Of a DNA stretch of 44,552 nt, positions 1 to 8,072 are shown one piece after another. Under the pieces are notes generated by a model. The model ran no database searches and had not been told where the DNA came from. It worked only from the letters and a program-made list of their open reading frames with translations. Where the stretch lies: assembly GCA_019117005.1 (NCBI GenBank), contig DXAO01000024.1:1-44552 (forward strand), given 5' to 3'. Source of the DNA: Candidatus Collinsella stercoripullorum (GTDB taxonomy: Bacteria > Actinomycetota > Coriobacteriia > Coriobacteriales > Coriobacteriaceae). Each line of letters begins with the position of its first letter. Position 1 is the stretch's first letter. The position numbers and the translations under genes were made by a program.

Positions 1-375
1 CTCAAGGCCATCCAGGAGGCCGAGGCCTACGACGGTCCGTCGATCGTCATCGGCTACAGCCCCTGCGAGATGCACTCCATCAAGAAGGGCGGTATGCAGA
101 ACTGCCAGATGGAGATGAAGAAGGCTGTCGAGTGCGGCTACTGGAACCTCTTCCGCTTCAACCCGGCTGCCGAGGCCGGCAAGAAGTTCTCCCTCGACTC
201 CAAGGAGCCGAAGGAGGGGTATCAGGACTTCCTGATGAACGAGGCCCGTTATGCCTCGCTGTCCCGCGTCCTCCCGCAGGAGCAGGTCAACGAGCTCTTC
301 GCCGAGAACGAGCAGGCGGCCATGGATCGCTATCAGCACCTGCTGAAGCTCAAGACCGTCTACAACGAGGCGTAA
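1..375 (+). CDS. nifJ: Pyruvate:ferredoxin oxidoreductase, C-terminal end (partial)
   Basis: The 124 codons visible are the C-terminal end of a large thiamine-diphosphate pyruvate:ferredoxin (flavodoxin) oxidoreductase, which converts pyruvate and CoA to acetyl-CoA, CO2 and reduced ferredoxin in anaerobes. The segment GPSIVIGYSPCEMHSIKKG followed by AVECGYWNLFRFNP matches the end of the family's last ThDP-binding domain. The remaining ~50 residues are the usual helical tail. The frame is open from base 1, so the start lies outside the window. A strong intrinsic terminator follows at 404-438, so this is the last gene of its transcription unit. Confidence 0.9.
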   Translation, partial: LKAIQEAEAYDGPSIVIGYSPCEMHSIKKGGMQNCQMEMKKAVECGYWNLFRFNPAAEAGKKFSLDSKEPKEGYQDFLMNEARYASLSRVLPQEQVNELFAENEQAAMDRYQHLLKLKTVYNEA

Positions 376-403
376 GTCGGATAGCTGCATAGCTTATCCG
401 CTT

Positions 404-438
404 GAGGGGTCCCGGGCGAAAGCCCGGGGCCCCTTTTT
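404..438 (+). terminator. Intrinsic terminator of nifJ
   Basis: A 12-base GC-rich stem with a GAAA loop is followed directly by five T residues. It lies 28 bases after the nifJ stop codon. Confidence 0.9.
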
Positions 439-994
439 GCGTGGCTGGTGTCGGGATAGGGTGTGAGATTCCCAGCGTCGGGTGGGCGGTCGAGATGAGC
501 GGTCGCGTACAAGATACCGAGGAAGGCGTTGGGATGCGCCTTCAGGGTGAGTTTCATGGAGATGGGACCGCAGCCGAACGCGTCCGCTTTGGCAGGGTTT
601 CGATATTGTGTGCATCTTTTCGTACGCGGGCGAGCAACGCTTCCCAGACGGCTCGATCGACAGCATTCCCCCAGTTGGTGTTCCCTCTCGCCAGGGGTGT
701 CGGAGCGTGTTGCGAAAAGATGGACACAATATCGAAAAACATTCAAAACGGACGGCAAGGAATCCAAGGAAACGATGCGTTCACTAACCAGCGATACCTC
801 GGGGCACCGGTCGCCGAATCCGGGCGGCGCATACCGAGACCGAAGCACGGGCAGCGGGCGGACGGCAGGAGATGCCGTACACTGAAACCAAGATCCGTCG
901 GCGCAAAACCGGCAACCGGTTCCCGGCCTTGCACGTCAATCCGTCAAGGCCAGATCCGGGTTTAGGCCCGGGTCGCGATCGAAGGGAGCTTGTC
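439..994. other. 556-base intergenic region with a long inverted repeat
   Basis: I see no convincing gene here. Several frames stay open because of base composition, but none has a ribosome site or a recognisable protein. The main structure is the pair of 25-base inverted repeats at 598-622 and 713-737, listed separately. The 3' part carries the promoter and leader of the small Cys-rich gene that starts at 995. Confidence 0.6.
598..737. repeat. 140-base element with 25-base terminal inverted repeats
   Basis: Bases 598-622 and the reverse complement of 713-737 match at 24 of 25 positions. Both arms begin TTTCGATATTGTGT and end CATCTTTTCG. They enclose 90 bases without coding potential. This is the architecture of a miniature inverted-repeat element or the remnant of a transposon. 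As RNA it would form a very long hairpin. No target-site duplication is obvious. Confidence 0.6.
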
Positions 995-1198
995 ATGGCT
1001 TGTCGGGATTGCAAGGAGTTCGAGGTCTGGAAGGGCGAGGGCTACTGCAACTGGTGGCGCCGGAACGTCGAGGGCAGCGACACCTGCCAGCGCGATTCGA
1101 GCCGCTATATCGTGCCCGACCCCGCGAAGGGGCTCGAAACGCCGATCTGGGGCTTGTCGTTCATCTTCGATGACAATGGTGTGGCCCAGGCCTGGTAG
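995..1198 (+). CDS. Small Cys-rich hypothetical protein, 67 aa
   Basis: A 67-residue soluble protein beginning MACRDCKEFEVWKGEGYCNW. It has a Cys-x2-Cys pair at residues 3 and 6 and further cysteines near 18 and 31, a spacing that could bind zinc or another metal, although no named family is recognised. The ATG at 995 is chosen because GAAGGGAG lies just upstream and the cysteine cluster starts there; the frame is open further upstream but without a ribosome site. A GC-rich hairpin follows at 1214-1242, so it is probably a single-gene unit. Confidence 0.65.
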   Translation: MACRDCKEFEVWKGEGYCNWWRRNVEGSDTCQRDSSRYIVPDPAKGLETPIWGLSFIFDDNGVAQAW

Positions 1199-1213
1199 CT
1201 GTCGGATCGGATG

Positions 1214-1242
1214 AGGGGGCGCCCCGTTCGGGGCGCCCCCTC
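1214..1242 (+). terminator. GC hairpin after the Cys-rich gene
   Basis: Perfect 12-13 base stem (GAGGGGGCGCCCC and its complement) with a GTTC loop, 15 bases after the stop codon. The T-tract is poor, so termination is likely but not certain. Confidence 0.6.
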
Positions 1243-1395
1243 TGCATGGATGCTGCCCGCGCCCGCATGCGGCGAACCTCTGCGCGCGATCGCGTTCGCA
1301 TGGCCCGCCGCACCGCATGGAGAACCCGTGGCGGTTCAGCGGGTTCCCCGCGCCCTGAATAGATGCGCGCATGCGGGTAGAAGAGGAGTACCAAC

Positions 1396-1425
1396 GGCTC
1401 CCTGACCGGTACCGGACAGGGAGCC
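1396..1425. promoter_or_regulatory. 30-base near-perfect palindrome in the DUF308 gene leader
   Basis: GGCTCCCTG at 1396-1404 and CAGGGAGCC at 1417-1425 flank the inner palindrome CCGGTACCGG; only one A-A pair on each side breaks the symmetry. It ends 24 bases before the start codon at 1449. It could be an operator, or an RNA hairpin near the ribosome site. Confidence 0.45.
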
Positions 1426-1448
1426 ACATCTATGTTGAGGAGTTACCT

Positions 1449-2039
1449 ATGGACATGTTCAACTCGGACTTCGATTACAAGCGCGAGTTCATCGACCGCT
1501 GGAACGACGGGGTCAAGCGGGCGCGCGGATGGATGGTCGTGCTCGGCGTGCTTCTGATCCTCGCCGGCGGGTTCGCCGCCCTCGCCCCGCTCGGCCTCTA
1601 CGAGTTCATCCAGACGGCGGCCGGCATCGCGCTGATCGTCTACGCGGTGATGCAGATCGCCTCGTACATGGGGACGCCCGAGTTCTTCCGCAGCCCGGCG
1701 CTGGTGGTGATGGGCGTGCTCAACGCGCTGCTCGGCATCATGCTGCTCGCGCTCCCGGCCTACCTGACCGCCGGGACGCTGGTGTTCCTGCTGGGCTTCC
1801 TGTTCATCGTCACCGGCATCGAGCGCCTGACCTTCGCCCGCAGGATGCGCTACTTCCAGCTCCCGCATACCGGGATGGGGACCGCGACGGGCATCATCAA
1901 CCTGATCGTCGGCATCGTGTTTCTGCTCATGCCGATGGTGTCGAGCCTGGTGCTCGGGTACCTGATGGCCGCCTACCTGGTCGTCGGCGGCGTGACGGTG
2001 CTGATCGAGGCGGCGGCGATGCGCTCCATCGATGCCTAG
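1449..2039 (+). CDS. DUF308/HdeD-family membrane protein, 196 aa
   Basis: A small integral membrane protein with about six hydrophobic helices after a short cytoplasmic N-terminus (MDMFNSDFDYKREFIDRWND). The helices occur in pairs joined by short loops (roughly residues 30-50, 55-75, 85-105, 110-130, 145-165, 170-190), typical of the HdeD/DUF308 family. HdeD of enterobacteria is linked to acid resistance, but most members have no known role. The ATG at 1449 follows GAGG with good spacing; an upstream in-frame ATG at 1371 lacks a ribosome site and would add a hydrophilic leader across the palindrome at 1396-1425. No partner gene is evident. Confidence 0.75.
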   Translation: MDMFNSDFDYKREFIDRWNDGVKRARGWMVVLGVLLILAGGFAALAPLGLYEFIQTAAGIALIVYAVMQIASYMGTPEFFRSPALVVMGVLNALLGIMLLALPAYLTAGTLVFLLGFLFIVTGIERLTFARRMRYFQLPHTGMGTATGIINLIVGIVFLLMPMVSSLVLGYLMAAYLVVGGVTVLIEAAAMRSIDA

Positions 2040-2339
2040 CATGACAGGTGGGACAGCCCCGCCTCACCATGGCAGGTAGGACGGTCTCCCGCGCTGCCCC
2101 GTGCCATCTCGCGTGCGGCCTGCGCCTTTCAGGGGCGCGGGCCGTTTTTCATGGCCCGCGTGGGTGCATTTGGCCGATTTGACCGGAGATGGGGGTATGC
2201 GCGGCGCAGGGGGGTGGTAAAAGGGAGCAGATATCCGGACTCGGTCTCCGCCGGCGCGGGGGCGGGACGCGGGGTCTCTCCGCATCCGCCTGCGCCCCGT
2301 CCCCGCACCGGCGGAGGCGGCCCAACCGAAAGCGAGGTC
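2040..2339. other. 300-base intergenic region
   Basis: No gene is seen. There is a hairpin at 2136-2160 (CGCGGGCC, a T-rich loop, GGCCCGCG) that might end the DUF308 gene, although its T-run lies in the loop. The last ~15 bases contain AAGCGAGG, the ribosome site of the next gene. Confidence 0.5.
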
Positions 2340-2663
2340 ATGGTTACGATGAAGTGCCCGGTATGCAAAGACGTGACGCTGCTCATGTCGGAGAAGAACG
2401 GCGTCGAGATCGACTACTGCCCGGAGTGCCGCGGTATCTGGCTGGACCGCGGGGAGCTCGACAAGATCGTGGACCGGGCGCGCACCGCCCAGCGCGAGTA
2501 TGCGGCGTACGAGGACGACCGCCGCGACGACCGGCGCTACGACGACAAGCGCTACGACGACCGCCGTGAGCGCGAGTACCGCGACTACAAGAAAAAGAAG
2601 AAGAGCAACCCCATGTCCGCGTTCGGCGACATCATGGAGATCTTCGGCGGCGGGGACGACTAG
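2340..2663 (+). CDS. TFIIB-type zinc-ribbon protein, 107 aa
   Basis: The N-terminus has a zf-TFIIB-like ribbon: CPVC at residues 6-9 and CPEC at about 28-31, followed by the family signature GIWLDRGELDKI. The middle (about 50-85) is highly charged, made of repeated DDRR/YDDKRYDDRR units, then a run of five lysines. The C-terminus ends in FGGGDD. Proteins of this plan are common and uncharacterised; a nucleic-acid or protein-interaction role is possible. The start at 2340 has an AGCGAGG ribosome site, and a second ATG (codon 4) is also possible. The upstream open frame is GC-driven and not believable as protein. Confidence 0.75.
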   Translation: MVTMKCPVCKDVTLLMSEKNGVEIDYCPECRGIWLDRGELDKIVDRARTAQREYAAYEDDRRDDRRYDDKRYDDRREREYRDYKKKKKSNPMSAFGDIMEIFGGGDD

Positions 2664-2760
2664 CCCCCATCGGCCGCCCGCGCGCATGCGCCCCCCGAAG
2701 GGCGCGGGCGCGGGCGGGGCACGTGCCGGACGCCCGACGAGTGCGGGCGGACGAAAGTGG

Positions 2761-2812
2761 GGCGGGCTCCCGCGGCGCATCCCGTCGGGGATGTTCCGCA
2801 CGGGAGCCCGCC
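2761..2812. terminator. Stem-loop between convergent zinc-ribbon and scrB genes
   Basis: GGCGGGCTCCCG at 2761-2772 pairs perfectly with CGGGAGCCCGCC at 2801-2812; a second hairpin (GCATCCC/GGGATG) sits in the loop. It lies between two convergent genes and probably blocks transcription from both sides, though there is no T-run on either strand. Confidence 0.5.
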
Positions 2813-2847
2813 CCGTCTCATGGCGCCGCCCCAAGACGGCGCGAAGC

Positions 2848-4275
2848 CTACGCGCCGGCGGGGTCCGGCATGCCGTCCCCCATGCTCCATGCGCGCGCCG
2901 ACGCGCAGCAGCCGTCGAGGGACACGCTCAGCGCATCGGCCACGGGGAACCAGCGCGTCGACATGACCGCGCGCCCGCCCTCGGCGAAGACCTCCACCGC
3001 GGAGCCGTCGACGAGGACGCGCAGGCTGCCCAGCGATTCGAGCGGGGCCGACCTGCGGGTGCGGCCCGCCCCGATGCCGTCGGGCCGGCAGGCGTCGCCG
3101 ATGAAGGTGCAGGAGAGCTCGCGCCCGTCGAAGGCGATCTGGAGCCCGCCGTCGAGGGTGAGGCGCAGCGGCCCCTCGATCCCAGCGAGCTCGATGTCGG
3201 CCCTCCGCCCGGGGAGCACCATGGTGCCCGGGACGGCGAGCGGCTCCTCGGCCTCGCGCAGGCGCTCGAGCTCGGGGGCGGGGAGCTGGGCGATCGTCCC
3301 GTCGGCGAGGCGCGTGAGCACGCGCGGGACGGTGAGGCAGTGGCACCAGGTCAGACCGCCGGGCGCGCTGTCGAACGGCGGCTCGGGCACGCCCATCCAC
3401 CCGATGAGCAGGGTGCGGCCGGTTTCGTCGGTGAAGGACTGCGGGGCGTAGAAGTCGAACCCGGCGTCCCACCGGCGGAAGGCGCGGACGTCGACGGACG
3501 CCCCGGGGGCGCTGAGGTCGGTGCCGTCGGGCATCGGGACGTATCCGGACTGGTCGCGCATGCCGTTGGACCAGGGGAGCCCCTCCATGCCCTGCGGGCA
3601 GAAGGAGAGGTGGACCCGGCCGTCGAGGACGATGCGGTCGGGGCATTCCCACATGTAGCCGAAGGGCTCGGGCGAGCGGACCTCGCCCGCCGACGTCCAT
3701 AAGACGCCGTCCTCGGAGCGCATGAGCAGGATGAGGCCGCGGTCCTCGACGTCGCGCGCGCCGAGGATCATCCACCAGCCGTCCCCGTCACGCCAGACCT
3801 TGGGGTCGCGCACATGGCAGGTGCAGTCCGCGGGGTAATCGGCGTTGCGCAGGATGACGCGCTTGGGCCCGAGCGCCATGCCGTCGTCGCTCTCGATGAG
3901 GATCTGCGCGGCGCGCCTGCCGGTGCGGATGTAGTCGAAGTCACCGGGCTCCTTGACGTTGCCAGTGTAGTAGAGGCGCAGGGCGTCCCCGCCGTCGGCC
4001 GCGGCGCCGGGCATCACCACGGCGCAGCCGGAGTAGGAGCCGGAGGCCTCGTCGGCGGTGTCCGGTTGGACGACCATGCCGTGGTGCTCCCAGGTCACGA
4101 GGTCCCGGCTGGTGAAATGCCCCCAGCCGCGGGGTGCGTTCGGCGCGGGCCATGCGGGGCTGTACTGATGGAACACGTGGTAGGTGCCCCTCAGCTGGCA
4201 CAGGCCGTTGGGGTCGTTGAGCCAGCCCGTGGGGGGCATGAGATGGAATCCCATCTTCCAGCGGCTGCAATCCAT
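2848..4275 (-). CDS. scrB: Sucrose-6-phosphate hydrolase (GH32), 475 aa
   Basis: A cytoplasmic glycoside hydrolase family 32 enzyme, expected to split the sucrose-6-phosphate delivered by the PTS into glucose-6-phosphate and fructose. All three GH32 signatures are present: WLNDPNG at residues 18-24 (nucleophile Asp21), VRDPK (Asp157, transition-state stabiliser) and ECPD at 210-213 (Glu210 acid/base). No signal peptide is present, which fits a phosphorylated intracellular substrate. The N-terminal five-bladed propeller and a short C-terminal beta domain make up the usual length. The ATG at 4275 has a perfect AGGAGG. The gene is downstream of the sucrose permease, separated by 281 bases. Confidence 0.9.
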   Translation of the reverse strand: MDCSRWKMGFHLMPPTGWLNDPNGLCQLRGTYHVFHQYSPAWPAPNAPRGWGHFTSRDLVTWEHHGMVVQPDTADEASGSYSGCAVVMPGAAADGGDALRLYYTGNVKEPGDFDYIRTGRRAAQILIESDDGMALGPKRVILRNADYPADCTCHVRDPKVWRDGDGWWMILGARDVEDRGLILLMRSEDGVLWTSAGEVRSPEPFGYMWECPDRIVLDGRVHLSFCPQGMEGLPWSNGMRDQSGYVPMPDGTDLSAPGASVDVRAFRRWDAGFDFYAPQSFTDETGRTLLIGWMGVPEPPFDSAPGGLTWCHCLTVPRVLTRLADGTIAQLPAPELERLREAEEPLAVPGTMVLPGRRADIELAGIEGPLRLTLDGGLQIAFDGRELSCTFIGDACRPDGIGAGRTRRSAPLESLGSLRVLVDGSAVEVFAEGGRAVMSTRWFPVADALSVSLDGCCASARAWSMGDGMPDPAGA

Positions 4276-4556
4276 CGGTTCCTCCTGAATCTGATCGGGT
4301 GTTCGGGCCGGGCGCGGGGCGGGCCCGTGCGGGTATCTGGGTCGGGTCCGGGGCGGGTGACGCGACCGGTGCCGTGCGGGCACGTGCGGGTGCCCGGCCC
4401 GTCCGCCGCGCCGGTCGCGGACGGGCGGGTCCCGGCGGCCACGTGCCCCGCGTCCGGCGGAAGGGGTCGCCTGCCGGGCGCGGGGCCGTGTCGCGTGCGG
4501 TTCCGTACGGGCCGGGCGCGGGCGCGCGGGATCCACCCGGACGGAGCCGTCTGCGG
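4276..4556. other. 281-base spacer between permease and scrB
   Basis: Very GC-rich spacer with several overlapping short GC hairpins (for example around 4370-4420) and no credible gene. It could hold an mRNA processing or attenuation signal within the sucrose operon; nothing more specific can be seen. Confidence 0.4.
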
Positions 4557-6527
4557 CTACGCCACGGAGACCACGGGGTCGCCGGGCTTCACGGGGCCGT
4601 CCGCCAGCGCTTCGACCGAGGCGTAGTCCGCGGTGTTCGTGACGATCACCGGGGTGACGGTGTCGAGCCCCTGCGCGCGGATGTACTCGAGGTCGATGTC
4701 CATGAGCGGCTGCCCGGCGGCCACATGGTCGCCCAGCTTGACTCGGGCCGTGAACGGCTTGCCCTCGAGCACGACGGTGTCGATGCCGATGTGCATGAGG
4801 ACCTCGGTCCCCGCATCGGTCTTCATGCCGACGGCGTGGCCGGTGTCCGCCAGGACGATGACCGTCCCGTCGGCGGGCGCGTACAGAGTGCCCTCGTCCG
4901 GGACGATCGCGATGCCGCGCCCCATGCACTCGCTCGCGAAGACGGGGTCGGAGACCTCGGTCATGGCGATGGCGGTGCCGGAGAGGGGGGAGACGAGGGT
5001 GCTCGCGGCAGCGGCGGCCGGGGCGGCGGCAGCGGCGGCCGAGGCGGCGGCGTCGGACGCGGTGGGCTCGGGTTCACGGGAGGTCGGGGCGGAGGGCGCC
5101 TCGACCGCGGGCGCGGGCTGGGAGGCCGCCGGCGCGTCCTCGGGATCGCGGTAGAGCATGAACGAGATGCCGAAGCTCACGAGGCCCGCGATGGCGAACA
5201 TGATGATGTACTGCACGGGCTGGCTGAGGCACAGCAGGATGCCGAAGATGCCGGTGACGCCCGTGCCGGAGGCGGCGAGGCCCACGATGGAGGCGAACAT
5301 GGCGCCCAGGCCGCCGCCGATGCAGCCGGCCACGAAGGGCTTGAAGAAGCGCAGGTTCACGCCGAAGATGGCGGGCTCGGTGATGCCCATGAACGCGGAC
5401 AGCGAGGAGGGGAGGGCCAGCGAGCGGATCTTGACGTCGCGGGTCTTGATGGCGACGGCGAGCGCGGCGCCCGCCTGGCCGATGTTGGCGGCGCTGGCGA
5501 GCGGCAGCCAGTAGGTCACGCCGTACTGGGCGATCTGGCCGAGGTCGATGGTGGTGTACATCTGGTGGATGCCGGTGACGACGGTGGGGGCGTACAGGGC
5601 GCCCATGATGAGGCTGCCCAGGCCGAGCGGCAGGGTGAGCAGGGCCTGGATGGCGCCCAGGATGGCGTTCTCCGCCCACACGAAGACGGGGCCCACGGCC
5701 AGCATGGTGATGTAGGCGGTGGCGGCGACGGACACGAGCGGCGTCACGAAGAGGTCGAACGCCTCGGGCACGACCTTGTGCAGGCGCTTCTCGATGAAGG
5801 CGAGGATGCCGGCGGCGATGACGATGGGGATGACGTGGCCCTGGTAGCCGGTCCACTCGATGCTGTAGAGGCCGGGGATCACGGCGTAGGTCTGCTGCAC
5901 GCCCTCGGTCGCCACGGTGTTGGCGTTCTGCAGGCCGGGGTTGATGAGCAGCATGCCGATGACCGCGCCGAGGTAGGGGTTGGCGCCGAACGCCTTGGCC
6001 GCGGAGAAGCCGATGAGGATCTGCAGGAAGGTGAACGCGGTGTTGGAGATCAGGTTCAGGATCTGGTACCAGGCGTTATCGGTGGACAGGGTGATGAAGC
6101 CGTTGGAATCCATGAACGACAGGGCGCTCATGATGCCCAGCAGCAGGCCGGACGCCACGATGGCGGGGATGATGGGCACGAAGACGTCGCCGAGCAGCTT
6201 GATGGCGCGCATGAACGGGTTCTTCTGCTGCTGCGCGGCGGCCTCCTTGGCCTCGGCCTTGCTGGCGGCGGTGATGTGCCCGAGGGCGATGAACTCGTCG
6301 TACACCTTGTTGACCGTGCCGGTCCCGTAGATGACCTGCAGCTGGCCGGACGCCTTGAAGTTGCCCTTGGCCCCTTCGGCGGCGTCGACGGCCGCCTGGT
6401 CGACCTTGGAGTCGTCGGCGATGACGAGGCGCAGGCGCGTCGCGCAATGCGCGGCGGACACGACGTTGTCCGCGCCCCCGATCGCGTCCAGGATGTCCTG
6501 GGCGGCTTTGCGATGATCTAGTGCCAT
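4557..6527 (-). CDS. scrA: Sucrose-type PTS permease, EIIBCA fusion, 656 aa
   Basis: One polypeptide carries the three sugar-specific PTS domains. IIB spans about residues 1-90 with the phosphocysteine at Cys28 (SAAHCATRLRL). The membrane IIC domain spans about 105-465 with many hydrophobic helices. An Ala/Pro-rich linker leads to a glucose-type IIA domain at about 500-656, with the phospho-histidine at His579 (VLMHIGIDTV). It takes up and phosphorylates a disaccharide at the membrane. The adjacent scrB and LacI regulator argue for sucrose; trehalose or a beta-glucoside cannot be excluded from sequence alone. The ATG at 6527 follows a GGAGG ribosome site. Confidence 0.88.
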   Translation of the reverse strand: MALDHRKAAQDILDAIGGADNVVSAAHCATRLRLVIADDSKVDQAAVDAAEGAKGNFKASGQLQVIYGTGTVNKVYDEFIALGHITAASKAEAKEAAAQQQKNPFMRAIKLLGDVFVPIIPAIVASGLLLGIMSALSFMDSNGFITLSTDNAWYQILNLISNTAFTFLQILIGFSAAKAFGANPYLGAVIGMLLINPGLQNANTVATEGVQQTYAVIPGLYSIEWTGYQGHVIPIVIAAGILAFIEKRLHKVVPEAFDLFVTPLVSVAATAYITMLAVGPVFVWAENAILGAIQALLTLPLGLGSLIMGALYAPTVVTGIHQMYTTIDLGQIAQYGVTYWLPLASAANIGQAGAALAVAIKTRDVKIRSLALPSSLSAFMGITEPAIFGVNLRFFKPFVAGCIGGGLGAMFASIVGLAASGTGVTGIFGILLCLSQPVQYIIMFAIAGLVSFGISFMLYRDPEDAPAASQPAPAVEAPSAPTSREPEPTASDAAASAAAAAAPAAAAASTLVSPLSGTAIAMTEVSDPVFASECMGRGIAIVPDEGTLYAPADGTVIVLADTGHAVGMKTDAGTEVLMHIGIDTVVLEGKPFTARVKLGDHVAAGQPLMDIDLEYIRAQGLDTVTPVIVTNTADYASVEALADGPVKPGDPVVSVA

Positions 6528-6569
6528 AGGATCCTCCGTTGCTCGCGTACCCGATGAGCTGATGCGCCG

Positions 6570-6597
6570 TTACATATGGAATTAATCTCATATGTAA
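6570..6597. promoter_or_regulatory. Inverted repeat near the permease promoter
   Basis: TTACATATG at 6570-6578 and CATATGTAA at 6589-6597 are perfect 9-base arms around a 10-base centre, about 45 bases before the permease start. It may be a regulator site or part of the promoter. Confidence 0.5.
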
Positions 6598-6644
6598 TCG
6601 TTCTCATACCGTAGAAATACATCAGATTCGTTGATATGTGTATA

Positions 6645-6658
6645 TGGAATCGATTCCA
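6645..6658. promoter_or_regulatory. LacI-type operator
   Basis: TGGAATCGATTCCA is a perfect 14-base palindrome with a central CG, the usual form of LacI/GalR-family operators. It lies between the regulator gene and the permease gene and is the likely binding site of the adjacent LacI-family protein. Confidence 0.65.
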
Positions 6659-6887
6659 GCTGTGAGCGGTATCAAAGCATCGGTGGATGGCGGGGGATCC
6701 CGATGGCGGCGCGGGGAGCGCCGTCCCGGTCGCGGAGGCCGTCCCGCGCGAGGCCGCCTCGCCCGCACGCCTCGGGGGCCGGAGCGGCCACGGAAAACGA
6801 GCACCGCCGTATCGCCGGCGGACAGGGGTCCGGCCGCTCTGCCCCGCCGCCCCGTGCGAGACCGGGGCCGTCGCCCGTGCGGCCCGG

Positions 6888-7871
6888 TCAGCGGGTGGAC
6901 GCGCGCACGACCAGCTCGTAGCCCATCTTGATCTCGCGGGGGACGGCGTCGTCGCCCGTCATGAGCCCGACGAGCATCTTCGCCGCCTCGGCCCCCGAGG
7001 TCTTGTAATGGTGGTGGACGGTGGTGAGCCGCGGCGTGACGATCTGCGAGAGCTCGCCGTCCCCGACGCCGGTGACCTGGACGTCCTCGGGCACGCGCCG
7101 CCCGTGCTCGCGCAGGTAGGTGAGGGCCCCGTAGGCGATTGAGTCGGTCGCGCACACGATCGCGTCGGTCTCGGGGCGCGCCTGCATGACCTGCTCGGTG
7201 CAGGTGTAACCCGAATCGACCGTGAACTCCGCGGTGACCTGGGCCTCGTCGGGCACCTCGACCCCCGCCCGCGCGCAGGCGTCCGTGAAGCCGCGGTGGC
7301 GCATCTCGCCCGCGGAGACGTCCTCCTCGAACACGCCGATATAGGCCGGGCGGCGCGCCTCCTTGAGCACGAGGGCGGTGATGTCGCGCAGGGCGTCGTA
7401 GTCGTCCTGGTGCACGCTCGAGTATCCCGGGAGGTTCTGGTCGAGGATGACGACGGGCACGTTGAGTCCCTTGATGGCGTCGAGGTGCTCCGGTGTGAAG
7501 ACCGTGGCGATCAGGATGACGCCGTCGACCTGCCGGCGCTCGGCGAACAGCCGCATGAAATCGACCTCGCGGCGGGCGTCGTTGTCGGTGTTGGCGAGGA
7601 GGACCTGGTATCCGGTGTCGTTCAGCACCGGCGTGATGCCCGCGACCATGCGCGAGACCGAGGCCGAGTTGATCTTGGGGATGATGACGCCCACGACATC
7701 GGTCTTGCCGGTGCGCAGGGTCTTCGCCTGGCGGGAGGGGACGTAGCCGGTCTTGTCGATGACCCGCTTGATGGCGGCGCGCTTCTCCTGGGAGACGTAC
7801 CCGTCGTTCAGATAGCGCGACACCGTGGCGCGCGACACGCCGGCCATCTTCGCGATCTGGTTGATGTCCAT
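6888..7871 (-). CDS. scrR: LacI-family transcriptional regulator (sucrose), 327 aa
   Basis: The N-terminus is a classic LacI helix-turn-helix with hinge (MDINQIAKMAGVSRATVSRY, then NDGYVSQEKR and a hinge helix to about residue 60), followed by a periplasmic-binding-protein-like effector domain. Its place directly upstream of the permease and hydrolase, on the same strand, makes it the probable sucrose-operon repressor, with fructose or a phosphosugar as plausible inducer. The ATG at 7871 has GAGAGGGG upstream. TACAAT at 7898-7903 (minus strand) could be its -10 box. The specificity is inferred from neighbours. Confidence 0.85.
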   Translation of the reverse strand: MDINQIAKMAGVSRATVSRYLNDGYVSQEKRAAIKRVIDKTGYVPSRQAKTLRTGKTDVVGVIIPKINSASVSRMVAGITPVLNDTGYQVLLANTDNDARREVDFMRLFAERRQVDGVILIATVFTPEHLDAIKGLNVPVVILDQNLPGYSSVHQDDYDALRDITALVLKEARRPAYIGVFEEDVSAGEMRHRGFTDACARAGVEVPDEAQVTAEFTVDSGYTCTEQVMQARPETDAIVCATDSIAYGALTYLREHGRRVPEDVQVTGVGDGELSQIVTPRLTTVHHHYKTSGAEAAKMLVGLMTGDDAVPREIKMGYELVVRASTR

Positions 7872-8072
7872 GGCCACCCCTCTCGTTGCCTGTTGGGATT
7901 GTATCGCAGCGCGCCGGCGGATCGGCCGGCTCCCGCCCCGCGGCGGCCGGGCGGCATCCGGTCGCCGCGGTGCGGGGCCGGTCGATCCGCCGGCGTTTCT
8001 CGCCGCGACGGGCCGGCTGTTGGGCAACAATGGGGTGGACGCGGCCTTGAGGACGGACGAGCGGGAGGGCAT

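Larger units (their letters stand above)
6528..6887. other. Sucrose operon control region, 360 bases
   Basis: The segment from 6528 to about 6660 is much more AT-rich than its surroundings and holds the promoter and two operator-like palindromes, listed separately. Bases 6661-6887 are GC-rich, lie downstream of the regulator gene and contain no recognised gene. Confidence 0.6.

Noticed and set aside
402..965. Frames of 100-190 codons in the region after nifJ
   Set aside because: They overlap in several frames and cross the terminator and the inverted repeat. None has a ribosome site or a protein-like pattern.
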